DNA of 64,000 nucleotides from the NCBI RefSeq assembly GCF_002973595.1, contig NZ_PVEO01000002.1, positions 496,001 to 560,000 of the forward strand, read 5' to 3'. The notes below the pieces were generated by a model, which ran no database searches, was not told where the DNA came from, and saw nothing but the letters and a program-made list of their open reading frames with translations. Positions 42,762 through 53,268 of the stretch are shown here, piece after piece. Position numbers and translations under genes: made by a program. Origin of the DNA: Jejuia pallidilutea. GTDB taxonomy: Bacteria > Bacteroidota > Bacteroidia > Flavobacteriales > Flavobacteriaceae. Numbering within the stretch: the stretch's first letter is position 1; the number at the start of each line of letters is the position of its first letter.

Positions 42762-44237
42762 CTAGTTGACTCTGTAATGCGGGCTTCCCTTCAGCCATTC
42801 GTAATCTTTGTATTGGTATTCATCTGATAATTCCTCTTTTTTACTTAGAGGTTGCCAAAGTGGAGGTTTACTATCCATGTTCAATTTTTTCCACCGTGTT
42901 AGCATTTGCTCAACCATTTTAGGATGACTTTTAGACAAATCTTTGGTTTCAGACAAATCTTCTTTTAAGTTATATAACTCTATTTTCTTGTTGTTTACAA
43001 TTAATTTATAGTCTCCCACTCTAAGCACACCACTATTTTCTTTGTAATTTCTACCAATTCTCCAAAACAATTCCTCATGAGGTTCTTCTTTGGTTTCTCC
43101 TGTAATATAAGTTGTGATATTTTTTCCATCTAACTCTTTATTAGAAATATCACCACCAGCTAATGCTACAGAAGTAGCTCCAATATCTAATGTGGTAACA
43201 GGAGCATTTAGAACACTACCCGATTTAATTTTACCAGGCCAACTTACTACCAGTGGTACACGAAGTCCACCCTCATAACTACTCCATTTTGCTCCTTTTA
43301 GAGGTCTATTATCACTGGTACGTTTCATTCCGCCATTATCACTTAAAAACCAAACAATAGTATTCTCGGTAAGATTCAATTTTTCTAAAGTTGCCATTAG
43401 CTTTCCAACTCCTTTATCAAATTCAAAAGTCATTGCTGCATACACAGAACGGTTTTTAGGCTTTACTCCTGGAATCTCAGTCATTTTTTCTTCAGGAAAC
43501 ATGGCTATCGTTTCTTCTGGTGCTTCTAAATATTCATGAGGAGCGTTATAAGACATAAATAAGAAAAATGGCTTTTCTTTATTTTTTTGAATAAAATTCA
43601 CCCCTTGCTCCGTTAACTCATGAGTTAAATACTGATTCCATTCTACAGGTTGATTGTTATGAATAATTGGCAAACTATGATGCATGTCTCTCATTGCCCA
43701 CGGTTTTGGTGTATTGAGGTACTTCCCGTTATAGGATGGATGATTCATGGGATAATATAAATGTCCGCCACTTAAAAAACCATACCATTCATCGTACCCC
43801 ATGTTATTGGGATGTTGATGAGGAGCGGTTCCCATATGCCATTTTCCTACTCCCCCTGTTACATAACCTTGCTCTTGCATATATTGAGCAACAGTACTAA
43901 CATTGTTTGGTAAACCTTGTTTTTCATCTAATGGTGTTCCCGGATTTCCATACCATCCAAAAGAAGATTGCATTCTACCTGTTATAAATCCTGCTCGTGA
44001 AGGTCCACACATTGGTCCTGACACATAACCCGATGTAAGAATTGCTCCATTTTTAGCTAGTTCATCAATATTAGGTGTTGGAATATCTTTACACCCATTA
44101 TAACCTACATCTGCATAACCTAAATCATCAGCCATAATTACTATAACATTTGGTTTTTGGGCATAGGTATAACCAAACAGAAACATGCAAGTAACTAATG
44201 AGCATATGGTTTTTATGGAATTGAATTTTATTAACAT
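42762..44237 (-). CDS. Formylglycine sulfatase
   Basis: 491 aa. Signal peptide (CSLVTCMFLFGYTYAQ), metal DD at 37-38 (IMADDLGYADVG), formylglycine motif C77-G-P-S-R in GPMCGPSRAGFITG, GKWHMG, SYNAPHEYLEAP, and FLSDNGGMKR. The short N-terminus and internal sequence differ from the flanking sulfatases, implying another sulfate position or sugar. Second of the run, 28 bases from the next. Confidence 0.95.
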   Translation of the reverse strand: MLIKFNSIKTICSLVTCMFLFGYTYAQKPNVIVIMADDLGYADVGYNGCKDIPTPNIDELAKNGAILTSGYVSGPMCGPSRAGFITGRMQSSFGWYGNPGTPLDEKQGLPNNVSTVAQYMQEQGYVTGGVGKWHMGTAPHQHPNNMGYDEWYGFLSGGHLYYPMNHPSYNGKYLNTPKPWAMRDMHHSLPIIHNNQPVEWNQYLTHELTEQGVNFIQKNKEKPFFLFMSYNAPHEYLEAPEETIAMFPEEKMTEIPGVKPKNRSVYAAMTFEFDKGVGKLMATLEKLNLTENTIVWFLSDNGGMKRTSDNRPLKGAKWSSYEGGLRVPLVVSWPGKIKSGSVLNAPVTTLDIGATSVALAGGDISNKELDGKNITTYITGETKEEPHEELFWRIGRNYKENSGVLRVGDYKLIVNNKKIELYNLKEDLSETKDLSKSHPKMVEQMLTRWKKLNMDSKPPLWQPLSKKEELSDEYQYKDYEWLKGSPHYRVN

Positions 44238-44245
44238 CTTCAGTA

Positions 44246-45664
44246 TTATTTTTTTTCTTGAATATTTTCAAACGGTGGCACTCTTTGATCGGTTCCTATC
44301 ACATTAATATCTCCTAATTCTTTTCTTACTCTTTCAGCTTCTTTTAGAAACTCTTCTACAATTTCAGGATGCTTTTTAGAAACATCTGTTAACTCTCCCA
44401 TGTCGTGTTCCAAATCAAATAATAACGGACGACCTAAAGCAATCAATCCTCTACACCCAATATTCTTTAAGTTACTTCCGTTAAATGGCTTTTCGTTTTT
44501 GTTTTTAGACCAAAAAGGTTGATCTTCTGAAGTTCTCGGTAAATGTAACTTCCATGGTCCTTTTCTAATGGCTTGTAAATTGATTCCATTATAGTAGTAC
44601 ATGTATTTGTGTGGAGAGGTTCCTTTTCCTGTTTTTAAAATAGAGGTGATGTCTTTTCCATCAATCACTCTATCTTTTGGGAGTTTTGCTCCAGCCAAAG
44701 AAGCCAATGTTGGTAATAAATCCATAGATGATAAAAACGTATTATTTACTCCTGTTGCAAATTTTCCTTTCCATTTGATAATAGCCGGAATACGAAAACC
44801 ACCTTCCATAGTCGTATATTTCCCCCCGTTTAAAGGTCCTGCAGAACCTCCAAAGTGACAAATAGCGGGACCGTTATCTGACAAGAAAATAACAATGGTA
44901 TTTTCATCTAATTTTTTATCTGTAAGTGCTTGGGTTAATCTACCAACATGGTAATCCAACTCCTGAACATAATCTCCGTACAAACTTCCTTTAGAAGTTC
45001 CTATAAATTCCTTGCTAGGTTTGATGGGTGAATGCACCGAATGATAAGCTAAGTATATAAAGAAAGGATTCTTTTTATTTTCTTCCATATACTCTATGGC
45101 TTTATTAGTATAATCCCCTATTAAAGTTTCAAAAGCTACATTTTCTTTTACTACTTTTCTGTCAAAATAAACATCGTCTAAATCTGGATGTTTTGTATGC
45201 CAATTGGATTGTAATCCATAAAAATGCTGAAAACCATGGTCTATAGGTTGATGTCCTTTATTAAACCCTAAATGCCATTTTCCTATAGCCAATGTTGCAT
45301 ACTTTTCTTTTAAAAGCACATCTGCAATAGTCATTTCATCAGCATGTAAGCCATAATCTTTATGCTTTTTTATTTTTCCTTGAGCCACAGGAAATCCGTT
45401 TCGCATAGGATAACGACCTGTAAGCAATGCTGCTCTTGATGGGCTACAAACAGATGATGCTACCTGAAAATCGGTAAATCGCAATCCTTCTTCTGCCAAC
45501 TGATCAATATTAGGAGTGTTTACATCTTGCGCTCCATAGCAACTTAAATCTCCATACCCTAAATCATCAGCAAACAAAATGATGATATTCGGTTTTTCTT
45601 GAGCCCAAGTAAAACATGCCGAACAGATGCAACAAACAATAAATTGATAAATTTTAGTTTTCAT
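44246..45664 (-). CDS. Formylglycine sulfatase
   Basis: 472 aa. Signal peptide CCICSACFTWAQ, metal DD 33-34 (LFADDLGYGDLS), motif C73-S-P-S-R (SSVCSPSRAALLTGRYPMRN), GKWHLGF, AYHSVHSPIKP, FLSDNGPAICHF, and TTMEGGFRIPAI near the C-domain. Its ATG lies only one base beyond the stop of the next gene, so tight coupling with the following sulfatase gene is likely. It resembles its downstream-transcribed relative at 45666-47078 more than the others. Confidence 0.95.
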   Translation of the reverse strand: MKTKIYQFIVCCICSACFTWAQEKPNIIILFADDLGYGDLSCYGAQDVNTPNIDQLAEEGLRFTDFQVASSVCSPSRAALLTGRYPMRNGFPVAQGKIKKHKDYGLHADEMTIADVLLKEKYATLAIGKWHLGFNKGHQPIDHGFQHFYGLQSNWHTKHPDLDDVYFDRKVVKENVAFETLIGDYTNKAIEYMEENKKNPFFIYLAYHSVHSPIKPSKEFIGTSKGSLYGDYVQELDYHVGRLTQALTDKKLDENTIVIFLSDNGPAICHFGGSAGPLNGGKYTTMEGGFRIPAIIKWKGKFATGVNNTFLSSMDLLPTLASLAGAKLPKDRVIDGKDITSILKTGKGTSPHKYMYYYNGINLQAIRKGPWKLHLPRTSEDQPFWSKNKNEKPFNGSNLKNIGCRGLIALGRPLLFDLEHDMGELTDVSKKHPEIVEEFLKEAERVRKELGDINVIGTDQRVPPFENIQEKK

Positions 45665-45665
45665 T

Positions 45666-47078
45666 TTAATTTATTGGAATTAGGTTATTTGGTGTGTGAT
45701 AAGGTTCATTTCCAACGGGTCTTGCATTTTCTCCACGTTTGTTTATATCTCCAATGTCTTGTTTTGCCCAATCTAACAACTTAAGTAATGCTGCAACCAC
45801 TTTAGGATTTTCATCAGCAAGATTGGTAGTTTCAGCAATATCAGTTTCTAAATTGTATAGCATAGGTTTGGTAAATAATTCTCTATCTTTTGGAGCGCTA
45901 TGAATTGGCCATTTTCTATAAACTATAGATTTTGGATAAGATTCATGAGCTAAGTGTAACTTCCATTTCCCTTTTCTAACAGCACGTAAAATATGATGTT
46001 GGTAATAAAAAAATGGTCTATCCAATTCTGTTGATGTTCCATGAATAATCTCTGAAACATCTACTCCATCAATCACTCTATCTTTTGGAACTGTTGCTCC
46101 AGCAATTTTTGCAATGGTTGGTAACAAATCTATAGTGGCTACTATATTTTCTGACGTTTTTCCGGCTGGCACTTTTCCTGGTGCACGTATAATGGCAGGA
46201 ACTCTAAATCCGCCTTCCCAAGCCGATGTTTTTGCTCCCCTTAAAGGTTCTGCATGTCCTCCGTGCTCTTTTTTAATCCACCACGGTCCATTATCACTAG
46301 TAAAGATTACGTAAGTGTTTTCATCTAACCCCGTTTGTTTTAAATGATCTAAAACCCTACCTACATTATAGTCTATTTCTTCAATAACATCACCATACAA
46401 ACCACCTTCTGATGTTCCTTTAAATTCATCAGAAACAGCTAATTTGGTATGTGGCATGGTGTGCGCTAGATATAGAAAAAAAGGTTGTTTTTTATTTTTG
46501 TCGATAAAACTAATAGCCTCGTTGGTATATCTTTTTGTTAATGTAGACATGTCTGCATTCTTTTCTACCAACTTATTATTTCTGATTAAATGTACTCTTG
46601 CATCGTTACTTCCTGGAGTTAAGAAAGATTCATCGAAACCCTGATGCATAGGCAGTAAATCTGGATTAAATTTTTCTGGATTATGTCCTGCCAAATCCCA
46701 TTTTCCAATCATACCTGTTTTATAACCTACGGGTTTTAACACCTCAGCAATGGTAACTTCGCTCAATGCCAATTTAGGATGCGGATTATCGCCATTATCA
46801 TTACGTGCATTTCGCATTGGATAAGACCCCGTCATTAGTGCAGCTCTTGAAGGTCCACAAACGGTTTGGGCGTAAAAGTTGGTAAACTTCATCCCCTCAG
46901 ATGCCATTTTATCTATATTCGGAGTTTTTATGTTGGGCGAACCAAAACAACCCAAATCTTGATACCCTTGGTCATCGGTAAAAATGATAATAAAATTAGG
47001 TTTGCTACTATCCTCGTTTTGTCCTTGTGAGCAAGAGCTAAACAATAATGAAACTAATACTATAAATGCAAATCTCAT
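45666..47078 (-). CDS. Formylglycine sulfatase, lipoprotein
   Basis: 470 aa. Lipoprotein signal with lipobox LFSSC (Cys16), metal DD at 35-36 (IFTDDQGYQDLG), motif C74-G-P-S-R (QTVCGPSRAALMTGSYPMRN), GKWDLAG where most sulfatases have GKWHLG (the His is replaced by Asp), AHTMPHTKL, FTSDNGPWW. The His-to-Asp change in GKWH is notable as that His commonly contacts the sulfate in S1 sulfatases. Co-transcribed with the preceding and following genes. Confidence 0.95.
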   Translation of the reverse strand: MRFAFIVLVSLLFSSCSQGQNEDSSKPNFIIIFTDDQGYQDLGCFGSPNIKTPNIDKMASEGMKFTNFYAQTVCGPSRAALMTGSYPMRNARNDNGDNPHPKLALSEVTIAEVLKPVGYKTGMIGKWDLAGHNPEKFNPDLLPMHQGFDESFLTPGSNDARVHLIRNNKLVEKNADMSTLTKRYTNEAISFIDKNKKQPFFLYLAHTMPHTKLAVSDEFKGTSEGGLYGDVIEEIDYNVGRVLDHLKQTGLDENTYVIFTSDNGPWWIKKEHGGHAEPLRGAKTSAWEGGFRVPAIIRAPGKVPAGKTSENIVATIDLLPTIAKIAGATVPKDRVIDGVDVSEIIHGTSTELDRPFFYYQHHILRAVRKGKWKLHLAHESYPKSIVYRKWPIHSAPKDRELFTKPMLYNLETDIAETTNLADENPKVVAALLKLLDWAKQDIGDINKRGENARPVGNEPYHTPNNLIPIN

Positions 47079-47114
47079 ATTTTAAAAATTAAGGTGTCAT
47101 TAGTGTTATTATAG

Positions 47115-48161
47115 TTACATATTATTTATTTCAAACCTAAACAAATGCGCTTCGCCTTTGCTTTGTCTCATACAAATTCCCCATCCTGGAATGCTGCTTC
47201 CTACATTCCCATTTTCTAGATGCGAACGGTATAAACCTGGAGCCATCGGTATGTTTTCTAAATTTTCTTGTAGTGGATTAAAATCTAAACCATCTTTTGC
47301 CCAATGAATAGACTTACTTAGAGAAGCCAAAGAGGCTACACCGCCATTATGATTCCATATTAACACCTCATGACCTTTTTCTATTAAAGGTTTTGAGTAT
47401 TTTACAAAAGGGCCTTCGGGTGTATCGGCCATAGCTACGCCCATTTGGGTACGTTTCGGCCCTTCCTTACCATGCTCGATACATCTTCCTTTATAATACA
47501 GCCAAATTTTTCCATCTCGAACCAACATACTGGCATCGTCAACTCGATAACTATCAAAATCGGAAGAAACTTCGCTATGCGCAATCACAGGTTCTTTCGA
47601 AACCCGTTTAAATGGGCCGTCTGGACTATCGGAAACCGCCACACCTATACCTGTAAAATCGGTTGTGCTATTACCTTCAAACTTGCCTTCAGGATTTCCG
47701 GGAGTTGGTTGCACACCGGTATAGTAGAGATAGTATTTGTTATTATATGCCAAAATATTTGGGGTAAATACCGAATGACTATCAAACGTGCCCTTTTCGC
47801 CAATATTTAAAGCCATACCTTGCTCTTGCCACGTATGGCCTTCATCTTCTGAAGTGGCGTACCAAATAGTACCCCAATATCCAGACCTTACAGGCTTATC
47901 CATCCTAGTGTACCACACATAATACTTCCCGTCAACCTTAATGATGTCGCTGGGATCTCTTCTGTTGTAGACGGAATCTTTTCCTATTCCTGTAACTTCA
48001 GAATATGAAAAACTTACCGCTTCTTTCTTACTTTCATTGGTTGAAACCTCTTGTGGTGTTTCCGCTTTTTTGGTTCGTTTATTGCCACAAGCTGTGAAAA
48101 GCAAAAAGGATAGTATAGCAACAGACAAATAAGTACTTCCTTTTTTTAAATTGATTTTCAT
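47115..48161 (-). CDS. Five-bladed beta-propeller glycoside hydrolase (GH117/GH43-like), lipoprotein
   Basis: 348 aa. Lipobox LLFTAC (about residue 25). The start of the domain, VYNRRDPSDIIKVDGKYYVW, and repeated blade motifs (VFTPNILAYNNKYYLYYTGV, DDASMLVRDGKIWLYYKG) are typical for GH43-clan five-bladed propellers and fit GH117 (3,6-anhydro-alpha-L-galactosidases of red-algal galactan utilisation) in the RRDPSD catalytic-Asp region. WNHNGGVASL near 270 may carry the catalytic His known in GH117. The choice between GH117 and another GH43-clan family needs an HMM. Acts on sugars released by the sulfatases and exo-enzymes. Confidence 0.75.
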   Translation of the reverse strand: MKINLKKGSTYLSVAILSFLLFTACGNKRTKKAETPQEVSTNESKKEAVSFSYSEVTGIGKDSVYNRRDPSDIIKVDGKYYVWYTRMDKPVRSGYWGTIWYATSEDEGHTWQEQGMALNIGEKGTFDSHSVFTPNILAYNNKYYLYYTGVQPTPGNPEGKFEGNSTTDFTGIGVAVSDSPDGPFKRVSKEPVIAHSEVSSDFDSYRVDDASMLVRDGKIWLYYKGRCIEHGKEGPKRTQMGVAMADTPEGPFVKYSKPLIEKGHEVLIWNHNGGVASLASLSKSIHWAKDGLDFNPLQENLENIPMAPGLYRSHLENGNVGSSIPGWGICMRQSKGEAHLFRFEINNM

Positions 48162-48168
48162 ATTTCTA

Positions 48169-50757
48169 TTATATTTTAATGTTGATTGATTCTCCTGATT
48201 TTATGGTTTTATTCTTCATTTTTTTGGTACCAACTCCATTTAAAGTGAAGCGCTCCAACTCCAAGCTTCCTGAAACAACAGAAATATTAGCTTGCTTATC
48301 TTTTACTTCAATTGTACCGTAACTGTAACCGTTGCTCCAAAAATATTTCCCCGGCTTAGATGTAAAACTCATGGATTTTTCAACCGCAGAATACTGAAAC
48401 TCTGTAACAGCCAAAATACCAGCCCATGCCATCATGCTTCTGGCGTAATGGTGTCCTGCCTCGGCTTCGTTAAACGGACTTCTTTTTTTGCCATCATATC
48501 GGTCTCTAATATTTCGAATACACAATAACCCGTCTTCCATTAAGCCTTCCTGTAGCATGCCAACAGCCGCAGTGTACTCAAAGCCCGTCATGACTTCGGT
48601 ATAATACGGAAATGGTTTTTCGGGACGTTCATTGGGGTAGGCCGCCATCAATAAAGCAGACTCGTCGCCCAAAGCATACGAACGATGATAATTGGCATGA
48701 GAGATCATATTCTCAACATAATTGTATTTCATTATGGACTCAAGCGTTTTTTTGATGTTTTCTTCATCAGCCAAATATCCCAAACCTACAATATGTGAAA
48801 ACACCTGACCTACCAATTGATCGACCAACACCCCTTTTCCCAACTGAAAATCGGGAGAGGTAAGGTCTACTGCTTTACTTCCACTAGTTGCACCAATTAA
48901 AGACGGCGCTACATTATCTACCGACATTGGTGGTTGAATATGCTGTTCGTAATATTCACCGTTGAACAAATTATCATCCATCCATTCCGAGCCATTTTCG
49001 TATAGTTCTCTGCAAGTTCTCGCAAATGCCTTTTCACCTAAATAATTGGCCATTTCCTCAGAAGCTTTTAAAGCACCCAAATACCAAAATCCCATTTGTG
49101 GATTGGGGCCAAAATATTCTACATCCATGGTGTTGTGTTGAGAACCTTCCATCACACCATTTTTATCGGCATCCCAACCTCCGGGAATCCAACAAAACTC
49201 CAAGGACTTTTTCACCTTTGGCCAATGTTGTTTTAAAAAGGCATCATCTCCAGATAATTGCCAATCCCGATAAAATTTCATGATGCTTCCCATTTGTCCA
49301 TCAGCTGCTGCCTTTCCCCATTTTTGTCCTTCTTCCAAAGGTAAATACACGCGAAAGCTCATCAACCCTTCATCATCAGTCGCATATTTATATTCTACCT
49401 CACGCATGGTTTTGGCTAACTCTCCAAATAAAAATGCTGTGGTTTGTTCGTAATTCCAAACGTGGGTACAAGATCCAAAACACGATCCATAGGTATCAAA
49501 AAGTCCTTCCCACCCTAATAATTGTCCGCTTTTAATACGGAAAGCCAATTGGGTTCTAAGATGTGCTAAATTGAAAAGTGCGGATTCTTTTATTTCTTCA
49601 GGTATATCACTATTAATAAGTGCATTGACGAAGGTTTTAGTGTTGTTTTCTAAGGCATCCAAACGAGGTAAGGTTTTGGTGATTACATCCCATGAATCAC
49701 TATACTTCGTGGTGTAATAATTTCCAACCGTGGCTTTAATTAATTTTTGAAACCCTGGTTTATCCCAAGTTTGTCTGTTTGGGAAATGCCAACTGATTAA
49801 AAAACGAAAAGTTCTTTCTTCACCTGCTTTTAAAGTCGTTTTTTCTGCCAAGGTCCCCATTGGCGCGTTGGCTTTCTCATTGACTCTTTTTTCTAAAATC
49901 CCATCAGCACTAAAATCGTCCCAAAAATCGAGACGTTTTTTATCCCACCTGTTCGTTTTTGGTTGCCATGCGGTTCGGTACGTGGTGGTACCTTTATTTA
50001 AGGATACAAAACTCATGGTTCCCCATTGCTCACTTTCGGGGTCTACGCCATTACTTGTGTAGTGAATACCTTTAATACCGTTTTCTTCGCGAATGGTATT
50101 GATATTTTTTATGGCTTTTCCTCGAGTACCGTCGAAACCAATAAAGTTTTGAATTGTACCAGCGATGGAAATAGTAATTTCCTTAGCACTGGTGTTCTTT
50201 ACCGTATAATTTAAAATTGCCATAGGAATACTGCTATCGTCAATATTTCCAGGAATCAGTGGATTATAGGCTCCAACAACAACCTCTACAGGAAGGTTTT
50301 CATCACTTAAATACACTTGCCCGAACGGATAAGCTGTTTTAAACATGGCATTACCAAATCGAGGTAAACCATGATGGTTTGAAGTAGCACCCCAAGCCCC
50401 TTCGTAATAGGATTCATCTGGCGGACCTTCTAACAAACGGGTTTGTTTTTTACCTTCACCATCTTCTATAAAAATGACAAAAAACGGTCCTTTTTGTTTT
50501 GCGGGCCCCCAATTTTCTAAAGTAGGATTGAAGCCTTTTGCAGGACGGTTCATGATTTCCCAATCTTCCAAAGAACCCCGTCCGGTAAGCGAAATGGTTC
50601 CTGTACCAATACCACCCACAGGCATTTTTATTTTTTGAATATGGTCTTGGTCATAGGTTTTTAATACGGGCCAATCATTGCTCTTGGTTTGAGCAACTAC
50701 CATAATACATACCAACTGAAAAATTACGGTTAACTTTAGATGCTTCATCTTAATCAT
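48169..50757 (-). CDS. GH116 family glycosidase (beta-glucosidase/GBA2-like), copy 1
   Basis: 862 aa. Signal peptide, then the GBA2 N-terminal domain beginning DWPVLKTYDQDHIQKIKMPV and GGIGTGTISLTGRGSLEDWE, and the GH116 catalytic (alpha/alpha)6 barrel. The conserved catalytic-site segments are visible: CTHVWNYEQT (nucleophile Glu) and GSQHNTMDVE (acid/base Asp). GH116 enzymes act on beta-glucosides and beta-xylosides, and on other beta-linked sugars. A second full-length paralogue lies at 57150-59690 in the same locus, with about 60 percent or greater visual similarity. It is next to GH95 (0 bases apart). Confidence 0.93.
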   Translation of the reverse strand: MIKMKHLKLTVIFQLVCIMVVAQTKSNDWPVLKTYDQDHIQKIKMPVGGIGTGTISLTGRGSLEDWEIMNRPAKGFNPTLENWGPAKQKGPFFVIFIEDGEGKKQTRLLEGPPDESYYEGAWGATSNHHGLPRFGNAMFKTAYPFGQVYLSDENLPVEVVVGAYNPLIPGNIDDSSIPMAILNYTVKNTSAKEITISIAGTIQNFIGFDGTRGKAIKNINTIREENGIKGIHYTSNGVDPESEQWGTMSFVSLNKGTTTYRTAWQPKTNRWDKKRLDFWDDFSADGILEKRVNEKANAPMGTLAEKTTLKAGEERTFRFLISWHFPNRQTWDKPGFQKLIKATVGNYYTTKYSDSWDVITKTLPRLDALENNTKTFVNALINSDIPEEIKESALFNLAHLRTQLAFRIKSGQLLGWEGLFDTYGSCFGSCTHVWNYEQTTAFLFGELAKTMREVEYKYATDDEGLMSFRVYLPLEEGQKWGKAAADGQMGSIMKFYRDWQLSGDDAFLKQHWPKVKKSLEFCWIPGGWDADKNGVMEGSQHNTMDVEYFGPNPQMGFWYLGALKASEEMANYLGEKAFARTCRELYENGSEWMDDNLFNGEYYEQHIQPPMSVDNVAPSLIGATSGSKAVDLTSPDFQLGKGVLVDQLVGQVFSHIVGLGYLADEENIKKTLESIMKYNYVENMISHANYHRSYALGDESALLMAAYPNERPEKPFPYYTEVMTGFEYTAAVGMLQEGLMEDGLLCIRNIRDRYDGKKRSPFNEAEAGHHYARSMMAWAGILAVTEFQYSAVEKSMSFTSKPGKYFWSNGYSYGTIEVKDKQANISVVSGSLELERFTLNGVGTKKMKNKTIKSGESINIKI

Positions 50758-53235
50758 TTATTTTTTTGTTTCGTTTTTCCAAACCTTGATATCTCCTGCT
50801 TTCAAAGTAATAACTTCACTTAGTTTTCCTTCTGAAAATATCCTGAAGTTTCCATTTTGAGTGGCTTGAATTCTTGCTTCTACCAGTTTCTCATTTTCCC
50901 AAATAATATCCACCTCAAAACCACCACGGGCTCTTAAGCCTTTGATGTTTCCATTTTGCCATGCGGAAGGTAAGGCTGGTAATAGATGTAAAATATAGGG
51001 TGCTTCAGCTAAGTTTTCTTGGGGAACAACTGGTACAAAATGATTGGGATTGATGTTATCTTTTTGGTATGCTACAAAAGCGGCTTTTTCGATGGTTTCC
51101 GCTGAATCATCGATGCTTCTCAAATGACTTTGCAATAACATTTCACAGACTCCGGCAGTGCCTCCAAAATTTCCATCAATTTGAAAAGGTGGATGAAAAT
51201 CGAACAAATTAGGATAGGTACGTTCTGAAGTTAAAAACTTATAGAATTGATGTGCCTTATCGCCATTGTGCAACCTTGCCCAAAAGTTGGTTTTCCACGC
51301 CGTACTCCAACCTGTTGAAACATCGCCACGGTGTTTCATGGTCACCAAAGCTGCATTGGTCAATTCGGGAGTGGTTAATGGTGAAAAATCGCGACCTGGA
51401 TGTAGGGCTATTAAATGCGAAATATGCCGGTGTTGGTCCGTTGGGCTATCCCAATCTTCTGGCCATTCCTGAACTTGTCCGTACTGACCGATTTTTTGGG
51501 GAGTTAGTTTAGGGATGATGTTTTTAAGCTGCGTTCTAAACGCTTCATCTCTATTTAAAACCACTGAAGCTTCAATACAATCGGTAAATAAATTCAATAC
51601 TAATTGCTGTTCGAATGACGCGCCATAGGCCTGCTTATTTAATTTCCCAAACTGCTCCACCAAATACGCATTTTCGGGCGACCAAGTGGGATACACCAAT
51701 AAGGAACCATCTTTCCATGGCGATAGAAATTCTAAATAAAACTCAGCTGCGCCTTTTAAAATGGTGTAAACTTCTTCTAAATAAGTTTTATCTTGACTAA
51801 AGGCATAATGCTCAAATAAATTCTGGCATAACCACGCACCCGATTGCTGCATACGCCGACCGTGAACATTTGGAGCGCTAAATCCAAATACATTACCATT
51901 CAATCCGCTGCTCCAACCTTTGTCTATACCATAAGTTTCTTTAGCGACGTGTTGCCCGGACTCTGCCATGACTTTCATCCATTCCACATAAGGCCTGAAC
52001 GCTTCTGGAAGATTAGCGGTTTCTACCATCCAATAATTCATAGCCAGATTGATATCGGTGTGGTAATCGCAATTCCAAGCGGGTTTTAAATGCCCGTTCC
52101 AAAGTCCCTGTAAATTGGAAGGCACGGGTGCAGAACGTGAACAACTTAACTGTAAATAGCGAGAGTAGTTAAAATAAAGGTTTTCCAATTCTAAACTAGG
52201 CCCGCTTTTAACCAATTCATCCGTTGTAAGATGTTTAGGCTCGTAATCTAAATTCAATTCGCAATTATCCATTAAACAGGATACATCTTTTACATGTGAC
52301 TGTTTTAGAGCATCGTACCCCAACTCAACAGCTTCCTTTAGTATCTTTTCTGTATCCGTTTTAAAATTCTGACCTTTAAACTCAGGATATACCGGCAAAT
52401 AATCGGTGTATGCCGCTATGTAGATTTTAACCTCTTTTGCGTTTTCAACCTTTAAGGTTCCGTCGTCCTGAGAAGTAATCTTCGCTTTACCCGCATCTAC
52501 ATAAATCCTTTTCTGAAATTGAATTAGGTCGTTTTCCTTGGCGGCTTCGCCATTTAGAACAAGCACATTCCCTTCAGAATTTAGACCAGTTATTTTATGT
52601 AAAGTACTGGATTTGACAGTGAGATTCATTACGGCATTGTCCGCTTTGTAGCGCATGGCTACAACATCGTTGGGGTAACTACAAAAATATTCGCGATTAA
52701 AAGTGGCGTTACCAATATTGTAATTTACATAGCCCACGCCCGTAAATGCATCTAGGGAACGTGTGTAATTTGAAACTTCCTCATGGCTATGTTCTGTTGA
52801 AATATACACATCTGTAAATGGTGCATAATTACCCAATGGTTGTTGGCTACTCAGGTATTTGGTAGACATGGCTTCCATACTATTTTCGCCCGTACCATAA
52901 TTTTCATTGCGGTAAACCTCCCGAACTTTTTCGAAGTTTTTATAAGCCCCAACCCGTGTTCCAGATTGTTCCACTTCACTCAAACCTCTTTTGCTGTTCA
53001 TCCAAAGGGTAATATCATTCAGCATGAGGTGTTCTTCTTCAATGCCTCCTGAAAACATAGCTCCTAAACGTCCATTTCCCAGAGGCAGTGCTTCTTGCAT
53101 GAAGCCCGGTTTATTGTAGTCCTCCCTTTGTTCAACAGTAAACTTACTGGCAGGTTCATCATAAGTCAATACAAACTGTGCATGATTTTGTACTGACATT
53201 AATAGGAATATGGTAATAACTATGATTCGTGCCAC
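50758..53235 (-). CDS. GH95 family alpha-L-fucosidase / alpha-L-galactosidase
   Basis: 825 aa, signal peptide ([16 protein letters not shown]), then a GH95 start [20 protein letters not shown]. The (alpha/alpha)6 barrel shows [20 protein letters not shown] and [16 protein letters not shown], the family motifs. GH95 inverts alpha-1,2-fucosyl or alpha-L-galactosyl bonds. The first motif reads HTDINLAMN, with an Asp where an Asn is usual in the BbAfcA line, so the specificity is likely to differ from human-milk-type fucosidases. In this locus alpha-L-galactose or L-fucose is the plausible substrate. Confidence 0.92.
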   Translation of the reverse strand: MARIIVITIFLLMSVQNHAQFVLTYDEPASKFTVEQREDYNKPGFMQEALPLGNGRLGAMFSGGIEEEHLMLNDITLWMNSKRGLSEVEQSGTRVGAYKNFEKVREVYRNENYGTGENSMEAMSTKYLSSQQPLGNYAPFTDVYISTEHSHEEVSNYTRSLDAFTGVGYVNYNIGNATFNREYFCSYPNDVVAMRYKADNAVMNLTVKSSTLHKITGLNSEGNVLVLNGEAAKENDLIQFQKRIYVDAGKAKITSQDDGTLKVENAKEVKIYIAAYTDYLPVYPEFKGQNFKTDTEKILKEAVELGYDALKQSHVKDVSCLMDNCELNLDYEPKHLTTDELVKSGPSLELENLYFNYSRYLQLSCSRSAPVPSNLQGLWNGHLKPAWNCDYHTDINLAMNYWMVETANLPEAFRPYVEWMKVMAESGQHVAKETYGIDKGWSSGLNGNVFGFSAPNVHGRRMQQSGAWLCQNLFEHYAFSQDKTYLEEVYTILKGAAEFYLEFLSPWKDGSLLVYPTWSPENAYLVEQFGKLNKQAYGASFEQQLVLNLFTDCIEASVVLNRDEAFRTQLKNIIPKLTPQKIGQYGQVQEWPEDWDSPTDQHRHISHLIALHPGRDFSPLTTPELTNAALVTMKHRGDVSTGWSTAWKTNFWARLHNGDKAHQFYKFLTSERTYPNLFDFHPPFQIDGNFGGTAGVCEMLLQSHLRSIDDSAETIEKAAFVAYQKDNINPNHFVPVVPQENLAEAPYILHLLPALPSAWQNGNIKGLRARGGFEVDIIWENEKLVEARIQATQNGNFRIFSEGKLSEVITLKAGDIKVWKNETKK

Positions 53236-53268
53236 GTGATATTATACTTTTATTGGTTTTTATTTTTT

